From Taxillus chinensis (lineage: Eukaryota; Streptophyta; Magnoliopsida; Santalales; Loranthaceae), in the NCBI GenBank assembly GCA_023512835.1, contig CM042091.1:46276284-46340283 (forward strand): 64,000 nt of DNA. Direction: 5' to 3'. Shown here piece by piece: positions 1 through 11,664 of this stretch (position 1 is its first letter; every line of letters starts with the position of its first letter). The translations under genes were made by a program, and so were the position numbers. The notes beneath the pieces were generated by a model. The model saw only the letters and a program-made list of their open reading frames with translations. It was not told the DNA's origin and made no database searches.

Positions 1-50
1 GTGTTCCCTCCCCCACACTTAAATGTTGCATTGTCCTCAATGTAATCCAA
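1..50 (-). other. Conserved post-integrase tract of Athila/Tat elements
   Basis: Read on the minus strand this ends in TTGAGGACAATGCAACATTT followed by AAGTGTGGGGGAGGG. A phrase of this form, a TTGAGGACAATG block leading into AAGTGTGGGGGA, is typical just downstream of the integrase gene in Athila/Tat elements. It shows that the element continues leftwards out of the window. Confidence 0.75.
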
Positions 51-285
51 AAATAGAAGCTATGGACATGAAATGCAATTTTAAAAATGAACAATGAACA
101 ATAAATGAGAAGGAAAGAAACAACCTGATGGGCTCAAAGAATGACAGGGTCGTACAGTTGGATAGAATCCAACGCAGGTAGAGGATAACCCCCATAGAAG
201 TGCTTGAGCCGATGTTCGTTGACCGTGAAGTTATGTCCTGATTCTTCCTGAATGATCTCCACTGCACCATATGGAAAGACACGAA

Positions 286-1339
286 CTACAGTATAGGGGC
301 CAGTCCATCTCGTCCTGGCTTACCAGGCATAAGCTTCGGTCTCGAAGTATAAAGAAGAACACGCTCGCCTTCTTCGAACTCCCTCTTGTGAATTATCTTA
401 TCATGGGCAGCCTTGGACTTTTCCTTGTAGAGCCTTGCATTATCATAAGAATCCAAACGAAGCTCCTCAAGCTCCTGAAGTTGAAGTTTCTGTGCTCCCC
501 TGGCTTGGGCTAAGTCCAGATTGCAAGCTTTGACCGCCCAGGATGCTCTATGCTCCACCTCCACAGGAAGATGGCAAGACTTCCCATAAACTAATCGAAA
601 TGGGGACATGCCAATGGGAGTCTTGTATCTTGTTCGATAGGCCCAAAGTGCATCATCAAGGCGCCGGCTCCAATCCTTCCTATTATCAATAACAGTCTTC
701 TCCAAGATTTGCTTCAACTCCCGATTGGACACCTCTGCTTGGCCATTGGTTTGGGGATGGTATGGTGTCGATGTTTTATGTGTCACCCCATACTTCAAGT
801 AGTGCTCGAAAGTGCCTGTTGCAAAAGTGAGTCCCTTGATCGCTAATGATAGCTTTAGGAATGCCAAACCTACAAAAGATGTTAGTTTTCACAAAATCCA
901 CAACAACTTTTGAATCGTCATCCTCGTGGCTTTCGCCTCCACCCACTTACTCACATAATCCACAAGAACCAATATATACAAATAACCAAAAGAACTAGGA
1001 AAAGGACCCATGAAATCAATACCCCAAACATCAAAAAGTTCATAAAATATCATAGTGTTGAGGCATCTCATGTTTCCTAGATATATTACCCGTATGTTGG
1101 CAACGATCACATGCTTTACAAAACTCATAAGCATCATGAAACAAAGTGGGCCAATACATACCAGAGTCCAATACCTTCCTAGCCGTGCGCTGTGAACCAA
1201 AGTGTCCTCCACAAGCAAGTGTGTGGCAGAATTTCAAAATGGATGGGATCTCATGGTCTGGGGACACATCGTCGAATAATCCGATCACCGCCAATCCGCC
1301 AAAGATAGGGATCGTCCCAAAAATAGTGCCTCGCTTCAC
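286..1339 (-). pseudogene. Ty3-gypsy integrase, frameshifted
   Basis: Three overlapping frames together give the domain order of a retroviral-type integrase. Frame 1339-1040 holds the zinc-binding N-terminus ([12 protein letters not shown], then CKACDRCQ). Frame 1218-889 holds the first catalytic Asp in [10 protein letters not shown] and the WVEAKA block. Frame 867-286 holds the segment after the second catalytic Asp, with [18 protein letters not shown] and the basic C-terminus. The second-Asp block (ISDQGTHF type) is present around 815-860 but in a different frame from the sequence after it. At least two frameshifts disable the gene. Confidence 0.9.
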
Positions 1340-1529
1340 TCTTCAACTTTGCTACTTGGTGCTTCCTATAATGATCGGGAATTTTAGAAGCCACCAAGTA
1401 GTTCACCAAATCAAGATACCATGGGAGGGTAGAAGAGACCGCATATAAGTGCTCATCCTGGAAAGGTGTCTCTCAACCCCAAGGAAGTGATGTCCTCGAA
1501 AGGTGGGGAAGTCGGCTCATGTGATCGGC

Positions 1530-2759
1530 AACTAGATTTTCGGACCCCTTCTTGTCTCTCGATCTCTATGTCGAACTCTTGAAGAAGCAACATCCATCGA
1601 ATAAGTCGTGGCTTGGCATCCTGGCTTCTTCAATAGGTACCTCAGGGCCACATGATCGAAAAGACAACAACTTTCGATCCCAAGAGATAGGAACGAAATT
1701 TGTCTAAGGCAAAGATGACTGCAAGGAACTCCTTCCCGGTAGTGGTGTAGTGGCACCGAGCCGCATCTAAGGTCCTCGAGGCATAGGCAACGACATGTGG
1801 AACTCCATCCACTCTCTGTGAAAGAACAACTCCCACAAACAAAATTGGAAGCATCACACATAAGCTCAAATGGATGGTCCCACTTTGGTGGTTGAATAAT
1901 CGGCGGGGTGGTCACCGCTTCTTCAACTCATCAAAAGCTAACCTGCAAGAATCATCAAAAATAAAAGATTTCTCTTTTTGCAACAATTGCGACAATGGGT
2001 GCGCAATCTTGCTGAAGTCCCTGATGAAGCGCCTGTAAAAACCTGCATGTCCTAGAAAAGAACGAACATCTCGAACACAAGTAGGATAGGGTAAAGATGT
2101 AATAAGATCAATTTTGGATTTATCTACCTCTATACCATGCTTAGAAATTACATGTCCTAGAACTATGCCTTTTTCAACCATGAAATAACATTTTTCAAAA
2201 TTAAGCACAAGGTTTTTATCAATGCAACGACGCAAAACATTACCTAGGCTAGAGAGACATTCATCAAATGAGGAGCCATAAACGGTAAAATCATCCATAA
2301 ATACTTCCATGCAATTCTCAAGAAAATCGGAAAATATACTCATCATGCATCTTTGGAAAGTACCAGGAGCATTACAAAGACCGAATGGCATCCTTCTATA
2401 TGCAAAAGTACCAAATGGGCAAGTGAATGTAGTCTTCTCTTGGTCCTCTGGGGCAATGGGAACCTGAAAATAACCAGAAAAACCATCCAAGAAGCAATAA
2501 TGTGTCCTACCCGCCGTCTTTCTAACATTTGGTCAATGAAGGGAAGTGGGAAGTGGTCCTTGCGAGTGACACCGTTAAGTCTCCTATAATCAATGCATAC
2601 TGCTGGCTATTCTGGACTCGCATAGGAACCAATTCATCCCTCTCATTTTTCACCACAGTGAACCCGGTCTTTTGGGTACCACTTGGACAGGACTAACCCA
2701 TCGAGAATCGAGAGATAGGATAAATAATGCCAGCCGCAAATAATTTTTCTACCTCTTTC
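1530..2759 (-). pseudogene. Ty3-gypsy reverse transcriptase and RNase H, frameshifted
   Basis: Frame 2490-1912 is the core of the reverse transcriptase: MDGFSGYFQVPIAPEDQ, FGLCNAPGTFQRCM, the catalytic FMDDFTVYG and FLGHAGFYRRFI. The upstream RT segment (about 2760-2490) lies in other frames. RNase H follows in two overlapping frames: 1915-1532 has the CDASN Asp, and 1869-1642 has VVAYASRTLDAARCHYTTTGKE. FMDD in place of the more usual YxDD is common in the Athila/Tat branch. The frame changes at the RT/RNase H junction (about 1912) and again inside RNase H. Confidence 0.92.
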
Positions 2760-3670
2760 TTAACAACTTCTAGCAAAGTGGGGTTTAGCCTCCTTTGGGG
2801 CTGCCTCACCTGGTTTAGCACCATCTTCTAAGAAAATCCTATGCATGCAAGTGGATGGGCTAAGTCCAGGAATATCAGCTAATGTCCAACCTATTGCCTT
2901 AATATTGTCCCTCAAGAGAGCCAGCAGTTTGGTCTCTTGGTCTGGTAGGAGATTACTAGCAATGATAACAGGCAATCTATCTCCATTCATCAAATATGCA
3001 TATTTCAAATTATTAGGCAAAGGTTTCAACTCAAGTGTAGGTGGGTGTTGTATGGAAGGAAGCATGCTAGGTGTAGAAATTTGTGCACAAGAAGAAATAG
3101 AGTGAACATGTGCAACATCATCGAAAACAAAGCATTCAATCCATTAACATTATCCACCTCATCATCAAAATCATTCACATCACTGAAATCAAGGTCATAA
3201 TCAATCTCATATGGTGGTTCAGTGTGTGAGAGGAATAAGACACTATGCTCAGAAGGATGCTTCATGGAGTCTAAAATATTAAATTTAATAATTTCATCAC
3301 CAAACTCCATAGAAAGCGTACCTTGGTAAACATCAATGATGGTCTTGGCAGTTTTGAGGAATGGCCTGCCAAGAATGATAGGGGCATGTGAGTTCGCCAA
3401 GTCCTCCTCCATGTTGAGAACATAGAAATCAGCGGGAAAGATGGCATCTCTCACTCTAACTAGAACATCCTCAAGAACGCCTATTGGTCCAACTGTGGAT
3501 CTATTAGCCAATTGGACTACCACCCGTGTTGGCTTAAGCTCCCCAATGTGAAGAGAGGAGTAGACAGGAATATGGCATGACATTGATAGAGGCACCCAAG
3601 TCACACAAAGCATCAGAAAAGTGAAGTGTCCCAATGGTACATGGAATAGTGAAGGTGCCAGGGTCTTCAC
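2760..3670 (-). pseudogene. Protease C-terminal part and protease-RT linker of the gypsy element
   Basis: Frame 3670-3026 holds the second half of the aspartic protease: PADFYVLNMEED, then IILGRPFLKTAKTIIDV. Frame 3065-2760 holds the linker into RT: LELKPLPNNLKYAYL, LLALLRDNIKAIGWTLADI and SPSTCMHRIFLE, all characteristic of Athila/Tat polyproteins just before RT. A frame change near 3030-3065 separates the two. The DLGAS active-site block is in the preceding frame. Confidence 0.85.
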
Positions 3671-4229
3671 ACTTCGGAGGCATGGGAGGAGAATGTGTGA
3701 TGAGTGCTGAGACTATTCTCCCAAGGTTGACCCTTTCAACTCCCTTTAGGCTTCTTCTTCTGTTGATACATAGTTCCTTCAAGAATTTAGCAAATCGAGG
3801 AATTTGCTTGATGGCCTCCAAGAGTGGAATGTTGATCTCCACCCTTTTAAATATATCCAGAACCTCCTGCTGAATTGCCTCATCTGTCATCTTCTTGTTT
3901 TGAATAGCCTTATATGGGAATGGAAGAGGTCGAGAGGTGGTCTCCTTCTCCTTCTTCAGCTCTTTTTCCTTGATCTCTGGTTCCTCAGTGGTTGAGGTAA
4001 GGGGTGGCCCCTTGGTTAGTGGTGCAAATCCTGGTGGAGTAGATGGAACCTGTGGATCTCCAGTTTGCTTGCCACTTCTCAAAGTGATAGAACTGACATT
4101 CCCCTTAGGATTGGGAGTAGTCTGAGAGAGAAGTGTGTTCTGTTGATGACTAGTGATCTCATGTACAACAGTGGCCATCTGACTTATTTGCATCTTGAGT
4201 TCCTTCAACTCATTTTGTTGGTTGAGCAC
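3534..4229 (-). pseudogene. Gag tail and aspartic protease active-site region
   Basis: This open stretch of about 230 codons starts in the Q/N/E/K-rich tail of Gag, passes the SSITLRSGKQ block, and reaches the protease active site CDLGASINVMP near its end. DLGAS corresponds to the D-T/S-G-A signature of retroviral-type aspartic proteases and is the usual form in Athila/Tat. The frame then breaks around 3540-3670 before the rest of the protease. Confidence 0.85.
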
Positions 4230-4255
4230 AATCTGCTGAAGGAGATTAAAGTTAT

Positions 4256-5351
4256 CTAGTTCTGCCTTTTGTTGAGGATAGGCTTGCTGTTGACCATTCG
4301 ATGTTGGCCCCTCAGGCCTCTTCCGAAAATTCGAGGATATGGAGGCCTCCGAGGTTGCCCCTGTCCCATAGCGAAGATTGGGATGATCTCTCCACCCTGG
4401 ATTATATGTCTGTGAGAATGGATCATATTTTCGCCGAGGGGGACGCTGCTGCGTCGTCGCTCATATGGGCGACCTGGAAAGATGCCATTGCACTCTTCCG
4501 TTTCCCTGGAGTTGTGGACATGCATCGGTAGGGTGATCGGTGGCAGTGCGATTCCACAAACTTTTGCAGGACTAACGAGGGCTGGTAAGGCTAAGGCCAT
4601 CCGCCTTATCATAGTAGAGATCTCATCAAGCTTGTGCGCCTCAAGACTAGGTCGTGTGTTGGGGCTCACATGGTGGACTCTGCTTGTGTAGGCAATGCTC
4701 GATCTCCAAATTGCTGCATATTCTGTGCCATTTTGTCAATGAGAGCTCTTGCATCCACTGGTGTTTTATCAACGAGGGCTCCTCCTGCAGCTGCATCCAT
4801 CATGCTCCTCTCCATAGATGTAAGACCCTCGTAGAAGTACTGGATGAGGAGTTGGTCGCTAATTTGGTGATGTGGACAACTAGCAACCAACTTCTTGAAG
4901 CGCTCCCAATACTCGTACATCGTCTCGCTATGTCCCTGTTTGATGCCTGAGATCTCCTTCCGGATCGCTGTGGTCCTCGATGTTGGGAAGAATCGATTCA
5001 AGAACAATTTCTTCAACTCGTTCCAACATGTGACATCTTCTGGTTGCAAGTAATACAACCAGTCTTTTGCAGCTCCATCAAGTGAGAATGGGAAAGCTCT
5101 CAACTTGATCTGATCTTCTGGGACGTTGCGGGGCTTCATGGTTGAACAGACAACATTGAACTCTTTAAGATGCTTGTGTGGGTCTTCTCCAGATAGCCCA
5201 TGGAACTTGGGAAGAAGATGTATAAGACCAGATCTGAGCTCGAAGTCAGTCTCCAATGCTTGGGTAGGCAATACACGTCGGTTGATAGTTGATGTCCGGT
5301 GCCGCCAACTCTCGGATGGTGCGATTGTACTCTCCGTTTGGCCCTGCCATT
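4256..5351 (-). pseudogene. Gag capsid/nucleocapsid of the Athila/Tat element, frameshifted
   Basis: The likely start is the ATG at 5351-5349, giving MAGPNGEYNRTIRELAAPD, which resembles the usual start of Athila-type Gag. The frame shifts around 5270-5285. Frame 5271-4666 then carries the Retrotrans_gag core: LRSGLIHLLPKFHGLSGEDP, FPFSLDGAAKDWLYYL, NRFFPTSRT and YEYWERFKKLVASCPHHQI. Frame 4669-4256 holds the diverged nucleocapsid region, where the zinc-knuckle cysteines are lost to a further frameshift (SPAKVCGIA). Three frames are needed, so the copy is dead. Confidence 0.9.
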
Positions 5352-5801
5352 GTTGGTGAGGGGCTTTCTTCCTTGACTTGAGTGTGTCGAAGACGAGTCC
5401 TCAAGTTTTGCTCAACCTCCTGGATCCAAATCTAGTAGTTCCCCCTGAAGTGGATCGTGTCATAAAACCGCAAAAAAGAAATTAAGAGGAAGAGAAGAGA
5501 AAATAAAATAAAAGAAAAAGAAAAACCCCGCAAAAAAATAAAACTATGAAAAAAAAAGAAAATAAAACAAAACAGAAACTTGTTAGAAAAGAAAACCCGA
5601 AAAAAAGGAAAGCGTAGAAAAATGGAAACTTTTTTTTTTTGGTTTTTTTTTTAAATAAAATAAATAAATAAAATAAAAAGGAAACCTGCAAAAAACAAAG
5701 ACAAGAAAATACCAGGTAAGTCCAAACAAAATAATAAATAAATAAAAATCAAAACAAATAATAAAACAAGCAAGAAAATAAATTGAATCAAATTTAATGC
5801 C

Positions 5802-5819
5802 TCCCAGGCAACGGCGCCA
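5802..5819 (-). other. Primer binding site complementary to tRNA-Asp
   Basis: On the minus strand this reads TGGCGCCGTTGCCTGGGA, matching the complement of the plant tRNA-Asp 3' end with one mismatch. It sits 3 nt inside the LTR end (TG at 5823 on the + strand, CA in element sense) and about 450 bp before gag. This primer choice is typical of Athila/Tat elements. Confidence 0.85.
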
Positions 5820-5822
5820 ATT

Positions 5823-6990
5823 TGAAAAGGGCATTTGTCGCACACGCACTCCAAATAAAATTTAAACTAAGTATAGCTAGTGGCTTAACCTAGATCGTTC
5901 TCTACCTGGAGGACTTATAAAATTCAATTCAACTTATTTAATTACTTGTTAAACAAAAACTAATGAAAAAGAATAAATGGAAAATTGGGGGATTTTTTGA
6001 TTGAATGAAAACTAATTAAAGTAAAGATTTTTAACTAAGAAAAGTAATAACCGAGAAAATCAATTAATTAAAGATGTAACCGGTTTAACTTCACACCTGA
6101 ATGTTGTTTATCACTATCCCAAAAGATTAATTAGATAAATTATGGCCCCATAATTCAAATGCATCAAGACACCATGAATACAATCAAATTATGAATTTAT
6201 TCCAACCAGAATAATTATGAATTAATTCTCGAAAAGACCGCCCGTTCCCTACGAAACAAATCTTCCCACTAAATAGAATAATAATGCACAATGAATTGTT
6301 AAATTAATACTCAACCGAGATATTAAATCAACAAATCAAAGAGATAGAGAATTAAATCATAAGACATAAAATACCAAATTAAATGTTAAAACATGGATTC
6401 AAAACAAGCATCCAAAGTGCTACGCTAAACCGATTACAAAATACTTACCCCTCCATGGGTTAGAAAATCACAACTCGTTCGAAAAAATTAAACAAAGCAA
6501 AAATTAGAACGGAATTAAAAAAAATAAACTACGGAAAATTAAATATCCGGTCTTGAACTCGATCCGAATCTTCAATATTCGTCGTACTATCTTCTTTAAT
6601 TTCCGTTCGGACAAACCTGGATGATTGGCTGGGCTCACGCGAGCAGGATGGAGTCGACTCATTGGAGGTGTGGTCTACTGGCGACGTGATGGATGAAGGA
6701 GTCTTCGCGGCGTTGTGGTTGAAGAAAACGTGATGGCGCCGCCTGGGTCTCTTATCTTGTATTGTCTGGGCGATGGAGGCGTTGGAGCAATGCGTGATGA
6801 TGTGGCCTACGTTGGTGTTATATTTAAATAGGCAAAACAATTGCCTTCTTGCTCTCGCCACGTAACATGCTTCCAATTCTTTGTTGCTTTTTCATTCACG
6901 CCTAACATAATGCCCAAAGTTTCCAATTAATGTGTGGCCCCACCATAATTAATTCAATTCCTTCCAAATTGCTCTCCAAGTAAACATACA
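5823..6990 (-). repeat. 5' LTR of the gypsy element (outer end not resolved)
   Basis: The inner boundary at 5823 is fixed by the primer site. The sequence beyond it has no retrotransposon coding motifs, and it includes a more GC-rich block (about 6560-6850) with a 115-codon minus-strand frame that resembles no known protein. No second LTR is in the window for comparison and no clear terminal dinucleotide plus target duplication was seen, so the right end is a guess from typical LTR length. Confidence 0.5.
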
Positions 6991-7705
6991 TAACATGCAA
7001 AAACAATTAAAAACAAATAATAATAATAATAATAATAATAAAGTAAAACACAAAAACTATTTAACAATATATTACAATAAAAATAAAAACATAATATAAT
7101 TAACCAAAATATATATAGAGAGAGAAATTATGCTAAGATTAAAATTAAAATAATCAATTAAGCCCAGGAAATTAATATCAAAATTGGAATAATCAATTTA
7201 ACATTAAAAACTACCAAAATTAATATTAAATCTATAAAAAATGAATAAAATAGTAAATAATTAAAATTGGAAAAAACTATTATAAAAATGCATTAATTCA
7301 ATAAACTATTCAATTAAAGCCCATAAATTAAATGCAAATTTAATGACAAATTATACAGTTATCAATCAAATTTAATATAATTATCTATATATATACTTTA
7401 TCTATTCTTAATTAAAAATTTAATGTAAAAATTGTAATTAATGAAAGATATTTCAAATCAAATCTTATTGAATTAATATATATAATTAATTAAAATTGAT
7501 CTATTAAAATTTTAATTAATGATATAAAGTCATATGTAAATAGATAATTTTTTATAAGAATTATATTGAGTGTTTTATGGTGTGGTCTTGGATGCACCAT
7601 TCCTTTGTTCTAATTAAATTTTCAATTAATGGTATGTATAATCTCTTTATTCCTTTTGAGTCTTTGGATTTCGATATTATCTTTAATCTCTTTTTTAATA
7701 ATGAT
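6991..7705. other. AT-rich spacer, nothing recognised
   Basis: Very AT-rich DNA with an AAT microsatellite near 7017-7040 and many ATTAA blocks. No convincing frame or RNA gene is visible. The outer end of the gypsy LTR may fall inside it. Confidence 0.6.
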
Positions 7706-7708
7706 TTA

Positions 7709-8450
7709 GAGCCTCTTCAATCTTATCAAATTAAAATGGATAGTTAATGTTATTTTTAGTTTGCTACAGTTCCATTTTACTTAATGATACTACAATGCTA
7801 CATTATCTATATTTTTATTAAATTTTATTTTTTCTAATCTATCCCTATTTCTACAAGTCTCATATCTCAAAATCCAAATCGAAAACAGTAAGATAAGGGA
7901 GGGGGCAACACAAGCCGTGTGAGGGGGGGGGGGGGGGGGCATTATTTTCACACATGCAAACCTCTAATCCCCTACTTATACTCTCTCTCTCTAGAAACCA
8001 GAGCCCAACCCTCTTTTCTTTTTATAGAAGCGAGCTACCATATCGTGATAAAGAAGGATACGACATTGAAAAGGAAGGCCAATCGCATAGACAAAGCCAC
8101 CACCAACGCGAAGATCAATCCCGCCCTTAGGCAATCGAAGTGAGCTAAAGGCAAAGAGAAGGATGATCCCAATCCTAAGCAATCAATGAAAGTTGCTTCG
8201 TCGTTGGGCGAGTCATGCGACGGGGAGTGGCGTTGGGGGGGGGGGGTGGGGGGGCTGGAGGGGTGTGCAAAGCAGAGGGAATACAAGTGAGCGAGGGAGG
8301 GACTGGGTTAGAATTCATGATTAGCTACAACCATATTTAGTTTTTTATTTTTGATTTTGCCAATAGTTTACCTAATGCATTGGAGAGAGTTTTTAGTCAA
8401 ATATATTTTATGCTTTTACTTTTGCTTTTGTTGATGGGTTGGAGATACTA
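7709..8450. mobile_element. PIF/Harbinger-like non-autonomous element, copy A
   Basis: The ends are inverted: the left begins GAGCCTCTTCAATC, and the right, reversed, begins TAGTATCTCCAACC. The element is flanked by TTA on both sides (7706-7708 and 8451-8453), the 3-bp duplication expected of PIF/Harbinger elements. The right arm reversed aligns with the left arm of the element at 10937 (CTCCAATG, then AGGTAAA, then GCAAAA blocks). The core is GC-rich and holds a run of 17 G at 7923-7939 and another G-rich tract at 8235-8264. A 74-codon frame in the core has no recognisable domain. Confidence 0.65.
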
Positions 8451-8453
8451 TTA

Positions 8454-8699
8454 GACATTATCTTTAACTGTGTTTTGGGGATTACAATGTTATCTTTAAT
8501 CATGATTTCGATATGAATAAATATTTGTGCAACCGGCTCGTGGCATCATCACAAAACCGTTGAGAATTGAACGGTCATGATTTTTTTTTTCTCTCCCCTC
8601 TTAGATGAATTGATAAGCTGCCACATCATCATGGTTACCTAAAGATTACACCCCCCCCCGGTTGTATGTAGCATTGTTCTTTCGATATTATCTTGAGTT
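8454..8699. other. Short spacer, nothing recognised
   Basis: A short stretch between two DNA transposons with a poly-T run near 8581 and nine consecutive C at 8651. No gene is seen. Confidence 0.6.
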
Positions 8700-8707
8700 G
8701 TAGTTGG

Positions 8708-9243
8708 TAGGGGTGTGCATGGGTTAGGTGAAAGGCTAAATCATCAACTGACCCATCAACTTCAATAATCGGCGGGTTTGTTAAATTTTTGGCAGGTGCT
8801 AACCGGCGGGTATGGCGGGTTGAGCGGGTACCAACTGTCATTTACTAGTATATAATTAAACAACATAAACTTAAAAAATTGAAGGCATAAAATATAAAAT
8901 AATTATAATTTATTTTATTCATTATGTATTTGTAAATCACAAATGAAGAAAGATACAAGATTTATGGATCACAATATCACAAACTCACAATCATAGGCGT
9001 CACACTGCATAACTCTCATCTCTTACAATGGGAGAGATGGTAATAAACTAATGTCTAATAGATAAATGATAAGATTTACTCTATTTTTATAATGGAGTGC
9101 GGCGGGTCGGGTTAGTAGCAGGTTTGAGCATTCTCACCCACCAACCTACCCAACCCATTATGAAATAATTTTTAGTCACAGGTATGTTCGGGTTGGGTTA
9201 GGCGGATAAAGCGGGCTAGGCAACAGATAGATGCACACCCCTA
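8708..9243. mobile_element. Non-autonomous hAT element with perfect 8-bp target duplication
   Basis: The terminal inverted repeats are TAGGGGTGTGCAT at the left and ATGCACACCCCTA at the right. The element is flanked by an identical 8-bp duplication GTAGTTGG at 8700-8707 and 9244-9251, which is the hAT signature. The 536-bp interior has subterminal GGCGGGT/GGTTGGGTT motifs pointing inwards from both ends and no coding capacity, so it would depend on a transposase supplied elsewhere. The intact duplication suggests a fairly recent insertion. Confidence 0.88.
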
Positions 9244-9251
9244 GTAGTTGG

Positions 9252-10936
9252 GGGATTAAAAATATAAGTTAATGAATGAGAGACAAAAGAAAGTTATGTG
9301 ACGGGAGAGGAATCATCAGAACAAGATTTACCCTGTGTTTCTGCTACCCAAATTGGGGCGCCTATTTACCCGAGTCCTCAGACCATTATTCTATTTGTGA
9401 AATTTTGACATTAAAATAAAATAATTTTTAATCTTTTTTTATCTCCAATCAAGTTGCACTAAAACTTACTCCATAAAGTATATTCTATGAAATATTTCCT
9501 TTATTAATTATTTTCACTAAATTAGGCAAAGCTTCTCCCTTCACGCCTGCCAATCCAGGGCTGAAATGTAAAAGTTGCAGAGGTATATGAACCATACCAG
9601 AGTAGCAAAACATACCCACACAAATGGATCTAGCTTAATTTGTAGCAATCAAAGAAGAAAAGGACCAATACAAAACCATCAGAGCATACCAAAATCAGAA
9701 GTTGCCAACTCCCCAGTTGACCCGACACGTTGCTTCGCACATTTGGGAGGTCACCCACACAAATGGGTCATGATGGTGACTCGGTAGGGGAGGTAATAGC
9801 TGTCGATATGGCATGATGGATGGGTGCCAGTGGTGATTCTTTGGGTGAGATGGCTAATGACATCAACGATTTGGTATAAAGGAACAAATAGCACAGCAAC
9901 AGATTCAGTGTCAAATATGGCGTGTTACTGTATACTGTGCTAAAATTTAGCAAAATAGTGCTTCATTTTAATGCTTCATTCGACCAAAATAGAGAAAAAT
10001 TTACCTATTTGGTCGATCTGGAGAGTTATCATGATTAAAATCGACTTAGTGAAGTTTGTGGTCAATATAGAGAGTTTTGAAAAATGAGTTGGTGTAACCA
10101 ACGTGTCTTAACAATGATTGAATGTGTAATGTTTCCTTAAGTGTGATATTACTAATGGATTATTTCTTTTTATTTGAGTATTGATGTCCCATTGAGGGGA
10201 CAGTCCTAGAGTGAACTTGAGCATTGAGGTTCTATTGAGGAGATAACTCGAGAGTGGGCATGAGAACGTCTTAGAGTGGACAAACCCTTTTTGTGTTGTT
10301 TTCATTATTTGAACTGTGATTATGTAAATGAGAACTGATGTATTGTTATACTACACTGACACATGAATCCTCTAAGCATATAAAGATATAGATGTTGGGT
10401 TGGCCTTGGGAGACTTAATCCATACTGAGCTATGGTTTGCTCACCCACCTTTGATGTCTCTTTTATAAGTCATAGTAGGAGATAGGAGATTATCCCGCTA
10501 TGGAAGCAAGAGCATTTCCTTTTCTATTTAGCTTTCTTTCTTTAAATTGTTATAATGGTTGAGACATTGTACTGTTTTGAGACTAAGACCTATGTACACA
10601 TTTGAAAATATTTCCTATTGATGCATCATATTTTGGGACTGGTGATCCTATTTATAACGCCACTTATTGTTATGTAAGTAGAGTGTTTATTGTATGACTT
10701 TGTGTATGACATAAAGTGAGATTGCAACAAATTTTGGGCAGCAACTTAGAGGGAGTCCTATTTATGTGGTCATTCATTACTCCGTTATCCTCCTAAGTGC
10801 AAGGTATGAGACATCACTAATTAATTTCTTGGCATTGGAAAATCTCACCTTTTGATTATAGACATGCTTAAAATGAAGGATATCTACGTAATTTAAAAAA
10901 TACTCTCGCACACCCCTAAAAAGCTAAACACACTTA
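9252..10936. other. Intergenic stretch, nothing recognised
   Basis: Short frames only (70 codons or fewer), none with a domain I recognise. No tRNA-like or rRNA-like sequence was seen. It may contain old transposon debris beyond recognition by eye. Confidence 0.55.
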
Positions 10937-11664
10937 AAGCATCTCCAACCCATTAGCTATAGCAAAATATGTCTAAATTTGTTCTCCAATGGTTTAGGTA
11001 AATCATTAGCAAAAGCAAAAAATAAAGCTAAATATAGCTTTTATTTTTGCTTTAGCTGATTCTACCATGTCAGCAAATAAGAGAAAATTACAATTCAGTT
11101 TTCGTTCCCATCCCCTTGTGTCTGCGTTCCTCACCCCCTCCTCTCCTCCCCCGTCGCACGCGTCCCCCCTAGCCCAATCTCCCCTGTCGCGCGCGAGTTT
11201 CGACTGCATCATGACGTAGCGTGCGAGGTCCGGTAGCGATTCTGGTGTCTTGAGACAGGGAGACAGTGAGAAAGAGCACTGCTGCACCGATCCGGCGTCG
11301 TGAGACAGATCCAGCGATAGCGAGGCGAGAGAGAGACAAGGAAATGGAAAAGGAGATAGATCCACCGCTGCTCCACTAGACTGCGATGCCGACCAGTCTT
11401 GTGTCTGTATCGACGAATCTTGCGGAGGAAGATGATTGCGTCTGTGTCGACCTACGTCCTATGCTCCTGCGACTTGTGCGATGGGAAGTAACGAAATGGG
11501 AATTAGATTTAGGGTAATCAATTAGAGGGGTAGATTGGAAAAATTAATTATTAAGTAAAAAAATACATGATATACCATTAGAATGTCATTAGTTAAAACT
11601 TTAGTGTAACAAGCTAAACTTAATTTTAGCTAATTAAATTTAACTAAAATGATTGCAGATGCTC
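10937..11664. mobile_element. PIF/Harbinger-like non-autonomous element, copy B
   Basis: The inverted ends are AAGCATCTCCAACC at the left and GATTGCAGATGCTC at the right, the GAGCATCTCCAA type common in plant Harbinger-derived MITEs. It is flanked by TTA at 10934-10936 and 11665-11667. The arms are AT-rich, and the core (about 11090-11480) is GC-rich with a 119-codon minus-strand frame that I cannot assign. It lies only about 290 bp before the synthetase start codon, so it may form part of the promoter region. Confidence 0.7.

Larger units (their letters stand above)
1..6990 (-). mobile_element. Decayed Athila/Tat-type Ty3-gypsy LTR retrotransposon, cut by left window edge
   Basis: Read on the minus strand, the order is LTR, Asp-tRNA primer site, gag, protease, RT, RNase H, integrase, then a conserved purine-rich 3' tract at the window edge. 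This order, the primer site, the DLGAS protease motif and the FMDD reverse transcriptase motif fit the Athila/Tat branch of Ty3-gypsy. The reading frame breaks at least seven times, so this copy cannot be autonomous. The 3' part (any env-like region and the 3' LTR) lies outside the window. The right end of the 5' LTR was not found, so 6990 is approximate. Confidence 0.9.

Noticed and set aside
6529..6876. 115-codon minus-strand frame as an extra gypsy gene
   Set aside because: It lies in the presumed LTR, upstream of the primer site in element sense, and matches no retroelement protein.
7919..8286. Short frames on both strands around the G-rich tract as possible genes
   Set aside because: They lie inside a Harbinger-like element, are low in complexity and show no domain.
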